Shown piece after piece: positions 1 through 8,312 of a DNA stretch of 64,000 nucleotides. The notes beneath the pieces are model-generated. The model was not told the DNA's origin and did not search any database. It saw only the letters and a program-made list of their open reading frames with translations. Source of the DNA: Romboutsia faecis (GTDB lineage: Bacteria > Bacillota > Clostridia > Peptostreptococcales > Peptostreptococcaceae); assembly GCF_014323405.1 (NCBI RefSeq), contig NZ_JACRWE010000004.1, positions 124,001 through 188,000 of the forward strand. Direction: 5' to 3'. A program made the position numbers and the translations under genes. Every line of letters starts with the position of its first letter. The first letter of the stretch is position 1.

Positions 1-134
1 GTTCCACAGGCAACGATTGCATCCGTATTATTTTCAATATGATATTCTACTAATTCACCTAATTTTTCAAAATCTACTTTATTATCTTCATTAAATGGAG
101 TTATTAAAGCAACTGCAGACCCTTTAAATATCAT
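1..134 (-). CDS. dapA: 4-hydroxy-tetrahydrodipicolinate synthase, N-terminal part (runs off window)
   Basis: The first 44 codons read [14 protein letters not shown] followed by [11 protein letters not shown], the typical start of DapA, which condenses pyruvate with aspartate semialdehyde in the first committed step of lysine and diaminopimelate synthesis. An AAGGGGGA ribosome binding site lies before the ATG at 134. The gene sits 28 bases after asd on the same strand, so both should be read from the promoter and lysine riboswitch upstream of asd. The catalytic residues lie outside the window, so the call rests on the N-terminus and the context. Another DapA-superfamily enzyme would be possible, but next to asd the biosynthetic one is by far the likeliest. 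Confidence 0.85.
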   Translation of the reverse strand, partial: MIFKGSAVALITPFNEDNKVDFEKLGELVEYHIENNTDAIVACG

Positions 135-162
135 AAAATTTATCCCCCTTAATATAAAAGAA

Positions 163-1161
163 TTATACTAGATTATATTTTATTAATAGTTCAGCTATTT
201 GCACTGCATTAGTAGCTGCACCTTTTCTAATGTTATCAGCTACACACCAGAAATTTATTCCATTATCTATACTAAAATCTCTTCTTATTCTTCCAACAAA
301 AACTTCGTCGTTGCCATTAGAATCAATTGTTGTAGGATACTCTAATTTTTCAGGATTATCAATGACTATAATTCCATCTGTATTTTTTAATTCTTCAATA
401 ACATTATCAAGTTCAAATGGTTTTTTTAGTTCAACATTTATAGATTCGCTATGGCAGTTTTTAACTGGAACTCTTACAGTAGTAGCAGTAACTTTTATAT
501 CGTAATCATTAAATATTTTCATAGTTTCATTAACCATTTTCATTTCTTCCTTCGTATATCCATTTTCAGTAAACACGTCTATATGAGGAAGACAGTTATA
601 AGCGATAGGTTTAGGATAAAATTCGTTAGATTCTCCATTTATACCATTTTCTAAATCTTTTACTCCTTTAACACCAGAACCAGAAACAGCTTGGTATGTA
701 GAGTATACGATTCTTTTTATTTTATATTTTTCTTGAAGTGGTTTTAAAGGAACTACGGCCTGAATAGTAGAACAATTAGGATTTGCAATTATTCCATTAT
801 GATCTTTAACTGCTTCTGGATTAACCTCAGGAACTACTAATGGAACTTTAGGATCCATTCTCCAATAGCTTGAATTATCTACAACTAAAACACCTTTAGA
901 AGCTGCAATAGGAGCAAATTTTTCACTTATAGCTCCACCTGCTGAAAATAATGCAATTTGGATATCTCTATCAAAAGAGTTTTCTGTTAATTCTTCAACT
1001 ACATAATCTTTTCCTGCAAATTTAACTATATTACCAGCTGATTTAGCAGATGAAAATAAATAAAGATTGTCTATTGGAAATTTTCTTTCTTTTAATACCT
1101 TTAAAAAAGTTCTACCAACCATACCAGTAGCACCTACTATTGCCACATTTACTTTTTTCAT
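163..1161 (-). CDS. asd: Aspartate-semialdehyde dehydrogenase
   Basis: This enzyme reduces aspartyl phosphate to aspartate semialdehyde with NADPH, the branch point to lysine/diaminopimelate, threonine and methionine. The N-terminal Rossmann motif GATGMVG is at residues 10-16 and the active-site cysteine is in NPNCST (Cys130). The C-terminal motif with HSES and the [10 protein letters not shown] helix are present. I place the start at the ATG at 1161 (332 residues): it begins directly with [10 protein letters not shown] and has a GGGGTG ribosome binding site, whereas the open frame extends 16 codons further without one. It is the first gene of a lysine-riboswitch-controlled operon with dapA. 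Confidence 0.95.
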   Translation of the reverse strand: MKKVNVAIVGATGMVGRTFLKVLKERKFPIDNLYLFSSAKSAGNIVKFAGKDYVVEELTENSFDRDIQIALFSAGGAISEKFAPIAASKGVLVVDNSSYWRMDPKVPLVVPEVNPEAVKDHNGIIANPNCSTIQAVVPLKPLQEKYKIKRIVYSTYQAVSGSGVKGVKDLENGINGESNEFYPKPIAYNCLPHIDVFTENGYTKEEMKMVNETMKIFNDYDIKVTATTVRVPVKNCHSESINVELKKPFELDNVIEELKNTDGIIVIDNPEKLEYPTTIDSNGNDEVFVGRIRRDFSIDNGINFWCVADNIRKGAATNAVQIAELLIKYNLV

Positions 1162-1237
1162 TTTAATCACCCCAATTAATATATATTTACTAAAATCCCA
1201 TTTAAACACAAAAATAAATTAATTTTATAAAACTATA

Positions 1238-1270
1238 TAAAAAAACGCACAAAGGAATACTTTGTACGTT
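1238..1270 (-). terminator. Terminator of the lysine riboswitch
   Basis: On the minus strand an ACGTACAAAG / CTTTGTGCGT hairpin is followed by a run of T residues. It lies between the riboswitch aptamer and asd, where the expression platform of a transcriptional OFF switch is expected: lysine binding should favour this terminator. Confidence 0.85.
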
Positions 1271-1284
1271 AGAAAATATATCAA

Positions 1285-1462
1285 AGTAAACCTTGTAGCC
1301 CAACACTTAATATATAAGTGACAGTATTACATATATTTTATGTAATCCCAGAAAATATCTTTGCCAAGATACATCTTCGGCCATAATTCCTTTTTCTAAT
1401 TATCAACACTTGCCAGTTACAATTAGATACTAATAATTACGGCACCTCTACCTTAGGTTAAG
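1285..1462 (-). promoter_or_regulatory. Lysine riboswitch (L box)
   Basis: The minus strand carries the conserved L-box blocks in order: GGTAGAGGTGCC, an AGTA element, GGCCGAAG, CTTGGC, TTCTGGG, ACTGTCAC and TTGGGCTAC. The ends can pair as P1. The spacing and the downstream hairpin with T-tract match the class that terminates transcription when lysine is abundant. It controls asd and dapA, so lysine/diaminopimelate synthesis should be shut off by its product. Boundaries are approximate. Confidence 0.9.
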
Positions 1463-1482
1463 AGGCTATTAAATTTAGTATT

Positions 1483-1511
1483 ATTTTAATAGATAAAATA
1501 GAAAAAATCAA
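1483..1511 (-). promoter_or_regulatory. Probable sigma-A promoter of the asd-dapA operon
   Basis: On the minus strand TTGATT is followed after 17 bases by TAAAAT, just upstream of the riboswitch aptamer. Transcription would begin near 1476, about 15 bases before the first aptamer block. The region 1512-1660 is otherwise AT-rich spacer with no gene seen. Confidence 0.6.
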
Positions 1512-1660
1512 TAAAAATTTAGAAAATTCAAAATTTAACAATAAAATTCAAAATACTACAATTTTAAAAATTTTCATAATAAATATACCTAATCATATTA
1601 CAAAAAAGTTATAATTATGTTAGAGGAAAATGTTATCTATAATAAAAAGGGGGAAGTTTT

Positions 1661-2854
1661 ATGGATACTCTAAAAGAATTATTTAAAATTGGGTGTGGAC
1701 CTTCAAGTTCACATACTATGGGTCCACAAAGAGCAGCAAAAAAATTTAAAGATAAAAATTTAAATGCAAATAGTTATAAAGTTAGATTATATGGTAGTTT
1801 AGCAGCAACAGGTGAAGGACACTTAACAGACTATATAATCAAAAAGACTTTGGAACCAAAAGAAGTTGAAATAATTTGGGAACCAGAAACAATAAAAGAA
1901 TTTCATCCAAATGGAGCAACGTTTATAGCGTTGGATGAAAATAAAAATGTAATTGATGAATATACGGTATTTTCTGTAGGTGGAGGAACAATAAAAGAAG
2001 AAGATGAAGAAATATCTAAAGAAGGACAAACATATCCGCTTACTACAATGGATGAAATAATGAAGTGGTGCAAAGAATATAATAAAACATTACTAGACTA
2101 TGTGTTAGAGCATGAAGATGAAGATATATTAGATTATATAGAAAGTATCAAAAAAGCCATGAGAAAATCTATAAATGAAGGATTAGAGGCTACAGATTTG
2201 ATACCAGGAAAATTGTTATTAAAAAGAAGAGCTAAAGATTTTTATAATAAATATTTAGAAAGTGAAAAATTTACTACAATGTTATTTTCTTATGCATTAG
2301 CTGTATCAGAACAAAATGCATCAGGGAACATAATAGTAACAGCTCCAACTTGTGGGTCAGCAGGTGTTATACCAGGGGTACTTTTAAGTTTGCAAGATCA
2401 TAGCGGATATAGTGAAAGACAAATAAATGAAGCACTATTAGTCGGTGGATTAATAGGTAACATAATTAAACATAATGCATCTATTTCAGGTGCAGAAGTT
2501 GGATGCCAAGGAGAAGTGGGAGCAGCTTGTTCAATGGCAGCTGCAGCTATTACATATCTTAAAGGAGGAACAACTGAGCAAATAGAATATGCAGCAGAAA
2601 TAGCATTAGAACATCACTTAGGGATGACTTGTGACCCTGTGTATGGATATGTTCAAATTCCTTGTATAGAAAGAAATGCAATAGGAGCAGAGAGGGCTTT
2701 AGATTCTGCCAACTATGCACTATTAACTGACGGAACTCATTTTATATCTTTAGATCAAGTTATTCAAACTATGAAAGAAACCGGGATAGATATGATGGAT
2801 AAATATAAAGAAACAGCTAAAGGTGGATTAGCAAAGCATTTCTTCTCCTGTTAG
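1661..2854 (+). CDS. sdaA: L-serine ammonia-lyase (iron-sulfur L-serine dehydratase), single-chain
   Basis: It deaminates L-serine to pyruvate and ammonia using a [4Fe-4S] cluster, a common energy entry in amino-acid-fermenting clostridia. The beta domain starts at once with GCGPSSSHTMGP (residues 11-22). The alpha domain has APTCGSAG (about 228-235). Cys282, Cys324 and Cys335 have the 42/11 spacing known for the cluster ligands, and the chain ends on Cys397 (FFSC), the tail cysteine that binds the fourth iron in characterised enzymes. At 397 residues it is shorter than the E. coli type but has both domains in one chain. AAGGGGGAAG precedes the ATG. It stands alone between the lysine operon and an amidohydrolase gene. 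Confidence 0.93.
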   Translation: MDTLKELFKIGCGPSSSHTMGPQRAAKKFKDKNLNANSYKVRLYGSLAATGEGHLTDYIIKKTLEPKEVEIIWEPETIKEFHPNGATFIALDENKNVIDEYTVFSVGGGTIKEEDEEISKEGQTYPLTTMDEIMKWCKEYNKTLLDYVLEHEDEDILDYIESIKKAMRKSINEGLEATDLIPGKLLLKRRAKDFYNKYLESEKFTTMLFSYALAVSEQNASGNIIVTAPTCGSAGVIPGVLLSLQDHSGYSERQINEALLVGGLIGNIIKHNASISGAEVGCQGEVGAACSMAAAAITYLKGGTTEQIEYAAEIALEHHLGMTCDPVYGYVQIPCIERNAIGAERALDSANYALLTDGTHFISLDQVIQTMKETGIDMMDKYKETAKGGLAKHFFSC

Positions 2855-2998
2855 TATTAATTATTAATATACATAATTATATTTGTATTTATTAACAATA
2901 AAAATTAATATATAATATATTTTGAATATTTCAACATTGATAAAATATACTATATTTTATACAAAGATAATTTATTTACTTAGGGGAGGCAAATAATA

Positions 2999-4117
2999 AT
3001 GAGAGATATAGAATACTTATTTGATCAGCTTAAAAATCATAGATGCGAACTACATAATATAGGTGAGGTTGGTAGAAAAGAATATAAAACTTCTCAGTAT
3101 ATAAGAGATTATCTAGATAAATTAGGGATAGAGTATAAAGTTTATTTGGAGACTGGAACAGTTGGAGTTATAAAAGGTCATAATCCTAAAAAAACTATTG
3201 CATTTAGATCAGATATAGATGCTTTAAGTACAGATAAGGGCGTTGAACATTTATGTGGTCATGATGGTCATATGAGTATACTATTAGGTCTGATAGAGTA
3301 TTTAAATGATACTAAGGATTCATTAAATGATAATATTGTATTTATATTTCAACCAGCAGAAGAGGCACCTGGAGGAGCTGAAGAATTAGTTAAATTAGGT
3401 GTTTTAAAAGATTATGATGTAGATGAAATATATGGACTTCATATATATCCAGAGATACCAGAAGGATATGTAGGTGTTAGAGATGGTTATTTTCTAGCAC
3501 AAGCAGGAGAAGTTGATATAGACGTAGTTGCAAAAAGTGCTCATGGTGCTATGCCTCAAAATGGAATTGATGCTATAGTAATAGCATCTAATATTATAAA
3601 TAGTTTACAGACTATAGTATCTAGAAATATAAGCCCTATAGATAACGCAGTAGTAACCATAGGTAAAATGACTTCAGGTACTGTAAGAAATATAATTGCA
3701 GAGAATGCAAGATTAGAAGGCACAATAAGAACATTTAACCCAAAAACTTATGAACTGATGAAAAAAAGAATAAAAGAAATTATTTTAGGATATGAGCAAG
3801 TTTATGATTGTAAAATAAATCTAGAAATAAGAGATTTTTATCCGTCTGTAAATAATGATAAAAGACTATATGATGAATTTTTAAATATAGTAGAAAGTGA
3901 TAAGATTATCAGATTAGATCCGCTAATGGTATCGGAGGATTTTTCTTACTACCAAAAAGAAGTCCCAGGATTATTCTTTATGCTTGGTTCTAGAAATGAA
4001 GAAAAAGGATATATAAATGGTCTTCATAATGCAAAATTTAATTTTGATGAAAATATATTTTTAAATGCTTTAGATATATATATAAAATTATTAAAATACA
4101 AAAATTCAATAGATTAA
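2999..4117 (+). CDS. M20D-family N-acyl-amino-acid amidohydrolase
   Basis: A metal-dependent amidohydrolase of the hippurate hydrolase / N-acetyl-diaminopimelate deacetylase / IAA-amino acid hydrolase group. Visible motifs are FRSDIDAL (69-76), LCGHDGH (85-91; Cys86, His88 and His91 as metal ligands), QPAEEAPGGA (118-127; Glu121/122 catalytic) and a C-terminal metal site around GLHN. The dimerisation domain lies between about residues 180 and 290. Length 372 is normal and a GGGGAGG site precedes the ATG. The substrate cannot be told from the sequence. An N-acetyl-diaminopimelate deacetylase role is possible given lysine genes 2 kb away, but the genes do not form an operon. Confidence 0.85.
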   Translation: MRDIEYLFDQLKNHRCELHNIGEVGRKEYKTSQYIRDYLDKLGIEYKVYLETGTVGVIKGHNPKKTIAFRSDIDALSTDKGVEHLCGHDGHMSILLGLIEYLNDTKDSLNDNIVFIFQPAEEAPGGAEELVKLGVLKDYDVDEIYGLHIYPEIPEGYVGVRDGYFLAQAGEVDIDVVAKSAHGAMPQNGIDAIVIASNIINSLQTIVSRNISPIDNAVVTIGKMTSGTVRNIIAENARLEGTIRTFNPKTYELMKKRIKEIILGYEQVYDCKINLEIRDFYPSVNNDKRLYDEFLNIVESDKIIRLDPLMVSEDFSYYQKEVPGLFFMLGSRNEEKGYINGLHNAKFNFDENIFLNALDIYIKLLKYKNSID

Positions 4118-4123
4118 AAAATT

Positions 4124-4189
4124 ACACCCCTTATTTTTTGTATAAATTTTACGCAGATGATAAAAATACAGAAAAGAAGGGGTGTTTTT
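4124..4189 (+). terminator. Terminator hairpin whose 3' arm is the ribosome binding site of the next gene
   Basis: ACACCCCTT (4124-4132) pairs perfectly with AAGGGGTGT (4177-4185), with a further stem of about ten pairs inside (TTTTTTGTAT against ATACAGAAAA), followed by TTTTT directly before the ATG at 4190. It looks like the terminator of the M20D gene, yet its 3' arm AAGGGGTG is also the Shine-Dalgarno sequence of the spore protein gene. Confidence 0.75.
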
Positions 4190-4459
4190 ATGGATAATAA
4201 TAAATTAACAAAAGAACTAATAGAAAAGTGTGAAAAAACTAAAAAAGGAGCTACTAAAAAGCAAAAACCATTGACAAATGATGATATAATGAAATATGAG
4301 ATAGCATCAGAGCTAGGCTTAATAGATAAGGTTAGTGAAAGAGGATGGTCTGGTTTGACAGCAAAAGAAGCAGGTAGAATTGGCGGAATGCTTACATCAC
4401 GAAAAAAGAAAATGAAGAAGATGATGGAGGACAAAAATAAAGAGGATGAATCAGTATAA
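4190..4459 (+). CDS. Alpha/beta-type small acid-soluble spore protein (divergent)
   Basis: These proteins coat and protect DNA in the dormant spore and are digested at germination. Here 89 residues carry KYEIASELGL and KVSERGWSGLTAKEAGRIGG, the two conserved blocks of the alpha/beta SASP family. The Glu-Ile-Ala site at which the germination protease cuts is intact. The N-terminal 25 residues and the C-terminal tail are very lysine-rich, as seen in clostridial members. I use the ATG at 4190 because AAGGGGTG lies 5 bases before it. The frame overlaps the following methyltransferase by 14 bases. Expression should be forespore-specific, but I see no clear sigma-G promoter. Confidence 0.8.
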   Translation: MDNNKLTKELIEKCEKTKKGATKKQKPLTNDDIMKYEIASELGLIDKVSERGWSGLTAKEAGRIGGMLTSRKKKMKKMMEDKNKEDESV

Positions 4460-5195
4460 AGATTTTGCATTTGTCTATGATGAACTTATGAATGAAGTTG
4501 ACTATGACGGATGGGTTGACTATATAGAGAATATAATAAAGAATGAAGAAACTCAGGTTAAAAATATATTAGAACTAGCTTGTGGAACAGGTAATTTAAC
4601 TATACCTCTTACTAAGAAAAATTATGATATAGCTGGAATAGATATATCGGAAGAGATGCTTAGTGTGGCTAGAGAAAAAGGTGAAGAAGAAGGCGTAGAG
4701 TTAGTATTACTTCAGCAAGATATAGCAGAACTAGATTTCGATATTCCAAATCTAGATTGTATATTATGTGCTTGCGATGGGTTTAATTACATAACATATG
4801 ACGAAGATTTAGAAAATGTATTTGCTAAATCACATGAGTTACTAAAAGAAGATGGATTATTCATATTCGATATAAGTTCATACTATAAATTATCGACTAT
4901 ATTAGGTAACAATATGTATGGTGAAAATAGAGAAGATATAGCTTATATGTGGCAAAATTACTTTGATGGAGAAGATAATTTAGTTGAGATGGAATTAGCA
5001 TTCTTTATAAGAGATGAAGAAGATGAGAGGTTTGACAGATTTGAAGAAACTCACTTACAAAGAGCCTATAAAGAAGAAGAAATAATAAACTTACTTAAAA
5101 AAGTAGGATTTAATAAAATTAAGACATATGGAGATTTTACTTTTGAAAGTCCTAAAGATGACAGCGAAAGAATATTCTTTGTATGTAAAAAATAA
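4446..5195 (+). CDS. Class I SAM-dependent methyltransferase
   Basis: Motif I is ILELACGTGN (residues 41-50), followed by the acidic post-motif AGIDIS and motif DCILCACDGFNYI, all typical of the Rossmann-fold methyltransferases that use S-adenosylmethionine. The C-terminal part (FEETHLQRAYKEEEI, GFNKIKTYGDFTFESP) is the substrate-side lobe seen in YodH/YcgJ-like proteins of Firmicutes. The substrate is unknown. The start overlaps the end of the spore protein gene by 14 bases, and hslO follows after 23 bases, so the two downstream genes are probably cotranscribed. Confidence 0.85.
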   Translation: MNQYKDFAFVYDELMNEVDYDGWVDYIENIIKNEETQVKNILELACGTGNLTIPLTKKNYDIAGIDISEEMLSVAREKGEEEGVELVLLQQDIAELDFDIPNLDCILCACDGFNYITYDEDLENVFAKSHELLKEDGLFIFDISSYYKLSTILGNNMYGENREDIAYMWQNYFDGEDNLVEMELAFFIRDEEDERFDRFEETHLQRAYKEEEIINLLKKVGFNKIKTYGDFTFESPKDDSERIFFVCKK

Positions 5196-5218
5196 TTAGG
5201 ATTTATCGGAGGAATACA

Positions 5219-6094
5219 ATGAAAGACTATGTAATAAGAGCAACAGCAGGAGATGGACAGATAAGAGCATTCGTAGCTACTACTAGAAATTTAGTTGAGG
5301 AAGCTAGAAGTTTACATGAAACAACTAAGGTTGCAACAGCAGCATTAGGGAGAACATTAACAGCTACATCTATGATGGGGTTAATGATGAAAAATGAAAA
5401 TGATAAGATAACAGTTATAATAAAAGGTGGCGGACCAATAGGGACGATATTAGTTACATCTGATTCTAAAGGAAATGTTAAAGGATACGTAACAAATTCA
5501 AATGTAGAAGTAGAAAACTATCCAAATGGAAAATTAAACGTAGCAGGAGCTGTAGGAACGCAAGGTCATGTTAAAGTTATAAAAGATATAGGACTTAGAG
5601 AACCATATAATGGATCATATCCATTAGTTAGTGGAGAAATTGCAGAAGACTTTACTCACTATTTTGCATTATCAGAACAAACTCCATCAGTAGTATCATT
5701 AGGAGTTCTTACAAGAGCAGATGAAGTTGAACATGCAGGAGGATTTATAGTTCAATTAATGCCAGATGCTCAGGAAGAAAATATAGCTAAATTAGAGCAA
5801 AATATAGGAAAATTATCTTCTATAACTAATATGTTAAAGGATGGTAATACTCCAGAAGATATATTAAATATAGTATTAGATGGTTTAAATCCCAAAATAT
5901 TAGATACATGCGAAGTAAAATTTGAATGTGAGTGTTCAAAAGAAAAGGTTAAAAATGCCTTAGTTGCTATAGGAAAAAATGCTTTAGCTGAAATTATAGA
6001 AGAAGATAAAAAAGCAGAGGTTGGATGCCAATTCTGTAACAGAAAATATAATTATACAGAAGAAGAACTGATAGAAGTATTAGAAAACATGTAG
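5219..6094 (+). CDS. hslO: Redox-regulated chaperone Hsp33
   Basis: Hsp33 is a cytoplasmic holdase switched on by oxidative unfolding. The C-terminal zinc switch is complete: Cys237-x-Cys239 (ECEC) and Cys270-x2-Cys273 (CQFC). The core has the usual GGGPIGTILVTSD and GSYPLVSGEIAEDFTHYFALSEQ blocks. Length 291 is normal and GGAGGAATACAATG gives the start. In a strict anaerobe it would protect the cytoplasm during air exposure. It follows the methyltransferase by 23 bases and ends before a long imperfect hairpin. Confidence 0.95.
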   Translation: MKDYVIRATAGDGQIRAFVATTRNLVEEARSLHETTKVATAALGRTLTATSMMGLMMKNENDKITVIIKGGGPIGTILVTSDSKGNVKGYVTNSNVEVENYPNGKLNVAGAVGTQGHVKVIKDIGLREPYNGSYPLVSGEIAEDFTHYFALSEQTPSVVSLGVLTRADEVEHAGGFIVQLMPDAQEENIAKLEQNIGKLSSITNMLKDGNTPEDILNIVLDGLNPKILDTCEVKFECECSKEKVKNALVAIGKNALAEIIEEDKKAEVGCQFCNRKYNYTEEELIEVLENM

Positions 6095-6125
6095 ATATAT
6101 GTAATAAATCAGTTATTAAAATAAT

Positions 6126-6190
6126 AGGTGTATCTCAAAATAAAAGTAATAACATTATTGATATTATTCATTTTATTTTGGGGTAGACCT
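6126..6190 (+). terminator. Long imperfect hairpin after hslO
   Basis: About 20 bases on each side (AGGTGTATCTCAAAATAAAA and TTTTATTTTGGGGTAGACCT) pair with one mismatch and two G-T wobbles, and the AT-rich loop can pair further. There is only a weak T-rich tail, so termination is probable rather than certain. An 11-bp AT palindrome (about 6196-6220) follows before the regulator. Confidence 0.5.
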
Positions 6191-6268
6191 ACTTTTATAT
6201 ATTATTTAAAATAATATATAAGAAAATAATTCTATAATATAATTCATAGTGTCACAGGGGGATAGATT

Positions 6269-8089
6269 ATGGATAGTAAGTTAAAACCATTTCAAAGTTA
6301 TTTAGATAAACATACACACATTATATCTAGTGTATTGAATATAGATATTGAAATAGTGGATGATAAATTAATTAGGCTTAATGGTACTGGAGTATATAAA
6401 AGTAAGATTAATGAAAGCGTTATTTCGGAGGGGAATATATATAGTCAAGTTCTTGAAACTGGTAGAGAATTAGTTGTGTTAGATATGCAGAATAATGATA
6501 TTTGTAGAGATTGTGACAATTATGAGAAATGTTTAAACAAAGTTATTATAGCAGTACCTATAAAATACAAAAATCAAACACTAGGGGTTATAGGAGCAAT
6601 AAGTACTGATCCTCAAAAAAAGAAAGATATAACAGAAAAAATAGATTCATATCTTCCATTTATAGAAAATATTTGTGATTTAATATCTATGAAAATAGAT
6701 GAATCTGAAATAAATAAAAATAATGATAAAAAAATTAAATTATTTCATGAAATAATAAATAATTTAGAAAAAGGGGTAGTTATATTAGATATACAAAATA
6801 AAATATCATATGTTAATAATATAGCTCAAATATCACTGAATTTAAGCAATAGTTCAATAGGGGAAGATTTAAAAATAGTTAACTATGAAAAGTCTACTAA
6901 TAGTAAAGAAATCATTAATATAGAAATAAATAAACACATTTACACTATGACAGCAAAAATATTACCAGTGTATCCTTATATAAAAGAATATGATAAGATT
7001 ATTATATTTGATAAGGTAATCAATGAAAAAAGTGATGTTGAAAATCTTATTGATAATGGATGGGGCATATATAAAAGTGACTCTATAATAGGAAATTCTG
7101 ATGCAATGTGTAAGGTAAAAAATAGGATAAAAAAATTAGCTAAATCTAACTCTACAGTTTTAATTACTGGAGAGAGTGGGACTGGAAAAGAACTTATCGC
7201 AAGAGCAATACATGCACAAGGGAACAGAAGTAAAAATCCTTTTATAGCTATAAACTGTGCAGCAATACCAGAAAATTTACTCGAAAGTGAACTTTTTGGT
7301 TATGTAAAAGGTGCATTTAGTGGAGCAAGTAACAGTGGGAAAATAGGAAAATTTGAATTAGCAAATGAAGGTGTTATATTTTTAGATGAAATAGGAGATT
7401 TATCATTTCATTTACAAGCTAAATTACTAAGAGTTTTACAGGAGAGGAAATTTGCAAGGGTAGGTTCTAATAAGCTTATAGACCTAGATATTAAGGTTAT
7501 TTCTGCAACCAATAAAGACCTTTTAAAGTTAGTCAATGAAGGGAAGTATAGAGAAGATTTATATTATAGGCTAAATGTAATTCCAATAAATCTGCCACCA
7601 TTAAGAGAGAGAAAAGAGGATATTAATGAAATAATGGAATCCTTCATAAATAAATACTCAATAGAACTTGGTATCTTAGATATAAAGATTGAAGAAAAAG
7701 TTATTAAAATGTTGAATAATTATAATTGGCCGGGAAATATTAGAGAATTAGAAAACGCAGTAGAGTATATGATGAATTTAGTAGGAGAAGATGGAATAAT
7801 AGTTGAAGATATGCTTCCTATAGACATATTAAATTATTATAATAAAAAAAATTATACAATAACTTCATATAGAAGAGAAGAGTACATAAGTAATCAAAAT
7901 AATAGTTATAATATAGAAGAATTTATAAGTGATGGAAAACAGGATATACTTTCTCTTAAGGATTTAGAATTATTATATATTAATAAGATATTAGATAGAT
8001 TTGGAAGAGATACGAAAAGTAAAAAGGAAATAGCTAAGAGACTAGGAATTGGTCTAGCCACTTTATACAGAAAGCTTGATGAAAAATAA
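6269..8089 (+). CDS. Sigma-54-dependent activator, GAF-PAS-AAA+-Fis type (YgeV/UacR-like)
   Basis: A bacterial enhancer-binding protein. Residues 1-140 look like a GAF domain with three cysteines (79, 82, 88), and 155-250 look like a PAS-like region. The AAA+ motor has Walker A GESGTGKE (301-308), the sigma-54 contact loop as GAFSGA (348-353) instead of the usual GAFTGA, and Walker B VIFLDE (369-374). The C-terminus has a Fis-type helix-turn-helix ([19 protein letters not shown]). It lies directly upstream of a sigma-54 promoter and the purine-degradation operon, the place held by ygeV (uacR) in E. coli. I infer that it senses a purine or redox signal and activates that operon. Confidence 0.9.
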   Translation: MDSKLKPFQSYLDKHTHIISSVLNIDIEIVDDKLIRLNGTGVYKSKINESVISEGNIYSQVLETGRELVVLDMQNNDICRDCDNYEKCLNKVIIAVPIKYKNQTLGVIGAISTDPQKKKDITEKIDSYLPFIENICDLISMKIDESEINKNNDKKIKLFHEIINNLEKGVVILDIQNKISYVNNIAQISLNLSNSSIGEDLKIVNYEKSTNSKEIINIEINKHIYTMTAKILPVYPYIKEYDKIIIFDKVINEKSDVENLIDNGWGIYKSDSIIGNSDAMCKVKNRIKKLAKSNSTVLITGESGTGKELIARAIHAQGNRSKNPFIAINCAAIPENLLESELFGYVKGAFSGASNSGKIGKFELANEGVIFLDEIGDLSFHLQAKLLRVLQERKFARVGSNKLIDLDIKVISATNKDLLKLVNEGKYREDLYYRLNVIPINLPPLRERKEDINEIMESFINKYSIELGILDIKIEEKVIKMLNNYNWPGNIRELENAVEYMMNLVGEDGIIVEDMLPIDILNYYNKKNYTITSYRREEYISNQNNSYNIEEFISDGKQDILSLKDLELLYINKILDRFGRDTKSKKEIAKRLGIGLATLYRKLDEK

Positions 8090-8106
8090 AATAAGAAATT
8101 CTCAAA

Positions 8107-8156
8107 AATAATTCTCATATTGGGAAAATTTCCTAATATGAGAATTATTTTTTTTG
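8107..8156 (+). terminator. Rho-independent terminator after the activator gene
   Basis: AATAATTCTCATATT (8107-8121) and AATATGAGAATTATT (8135-8149) are perfect 15-base complements, followed by eight or more T residues. It isolates the activator from the sigma-54 operon. Confidence 0.92.
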
Positions 8157-8193
8157 TTTTTTAAAAGTAAAAGTTTAATATTAAATCATAGAA

Positions 8194-8216
8194 GTAATCT
8201 CAGATGTGTAATCACA
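8194..8216 (+). promoter_or_regulatory. Candidate enhancer site for the sigma-54 activator
   Basis: GTAATCTCA (8194-8202) is repeated as GTAATCACA (8208-8216), and the second copy is part of TGTG-TAAT-CACA, a short palindrome. It lies about 40 bases upstream of the -24 element, between the terminator and the promoter, where an enhancer-binding protein could bind. This is inference from position and symmetry only. Confidence 0.3.
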
Positions 8217-8251
8217 AGGAATACAATTTATTTATTTTAAAAAATCAATTT

Positions 8252-8268
8252 TGGCACAGGAATTGCTT
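8252..8268 (+). promoter_or_regulatory. Sigma-54 (-24/-12) promoter of the purine-degradation operon
   Basis: TTGGCAC-N5-TTGCTT fits the sigma-54 consensus TGGCAC-N5-TTGCA/T closely. The invariant GG (8253-8254) and GC (8265-8266) are 12 bases apart, the required spacing. dpaL starts 45 bases downstream. An activator gene lies upstream and rpoN lies at the end of the operon. Confidence 0.93.
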
Positions 8269-8312
8269 TATAAAATAGTATAACTTATAAAAAATTCAAA
8301 AGGAGAAATAAT

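Noticed and set aside
4140..4162. Sigma-G promoter (GTATA and GATGATA) before the spore-protein gene
   Set aside because: The two elements are only 11 bases apart, too close for sigma-G.
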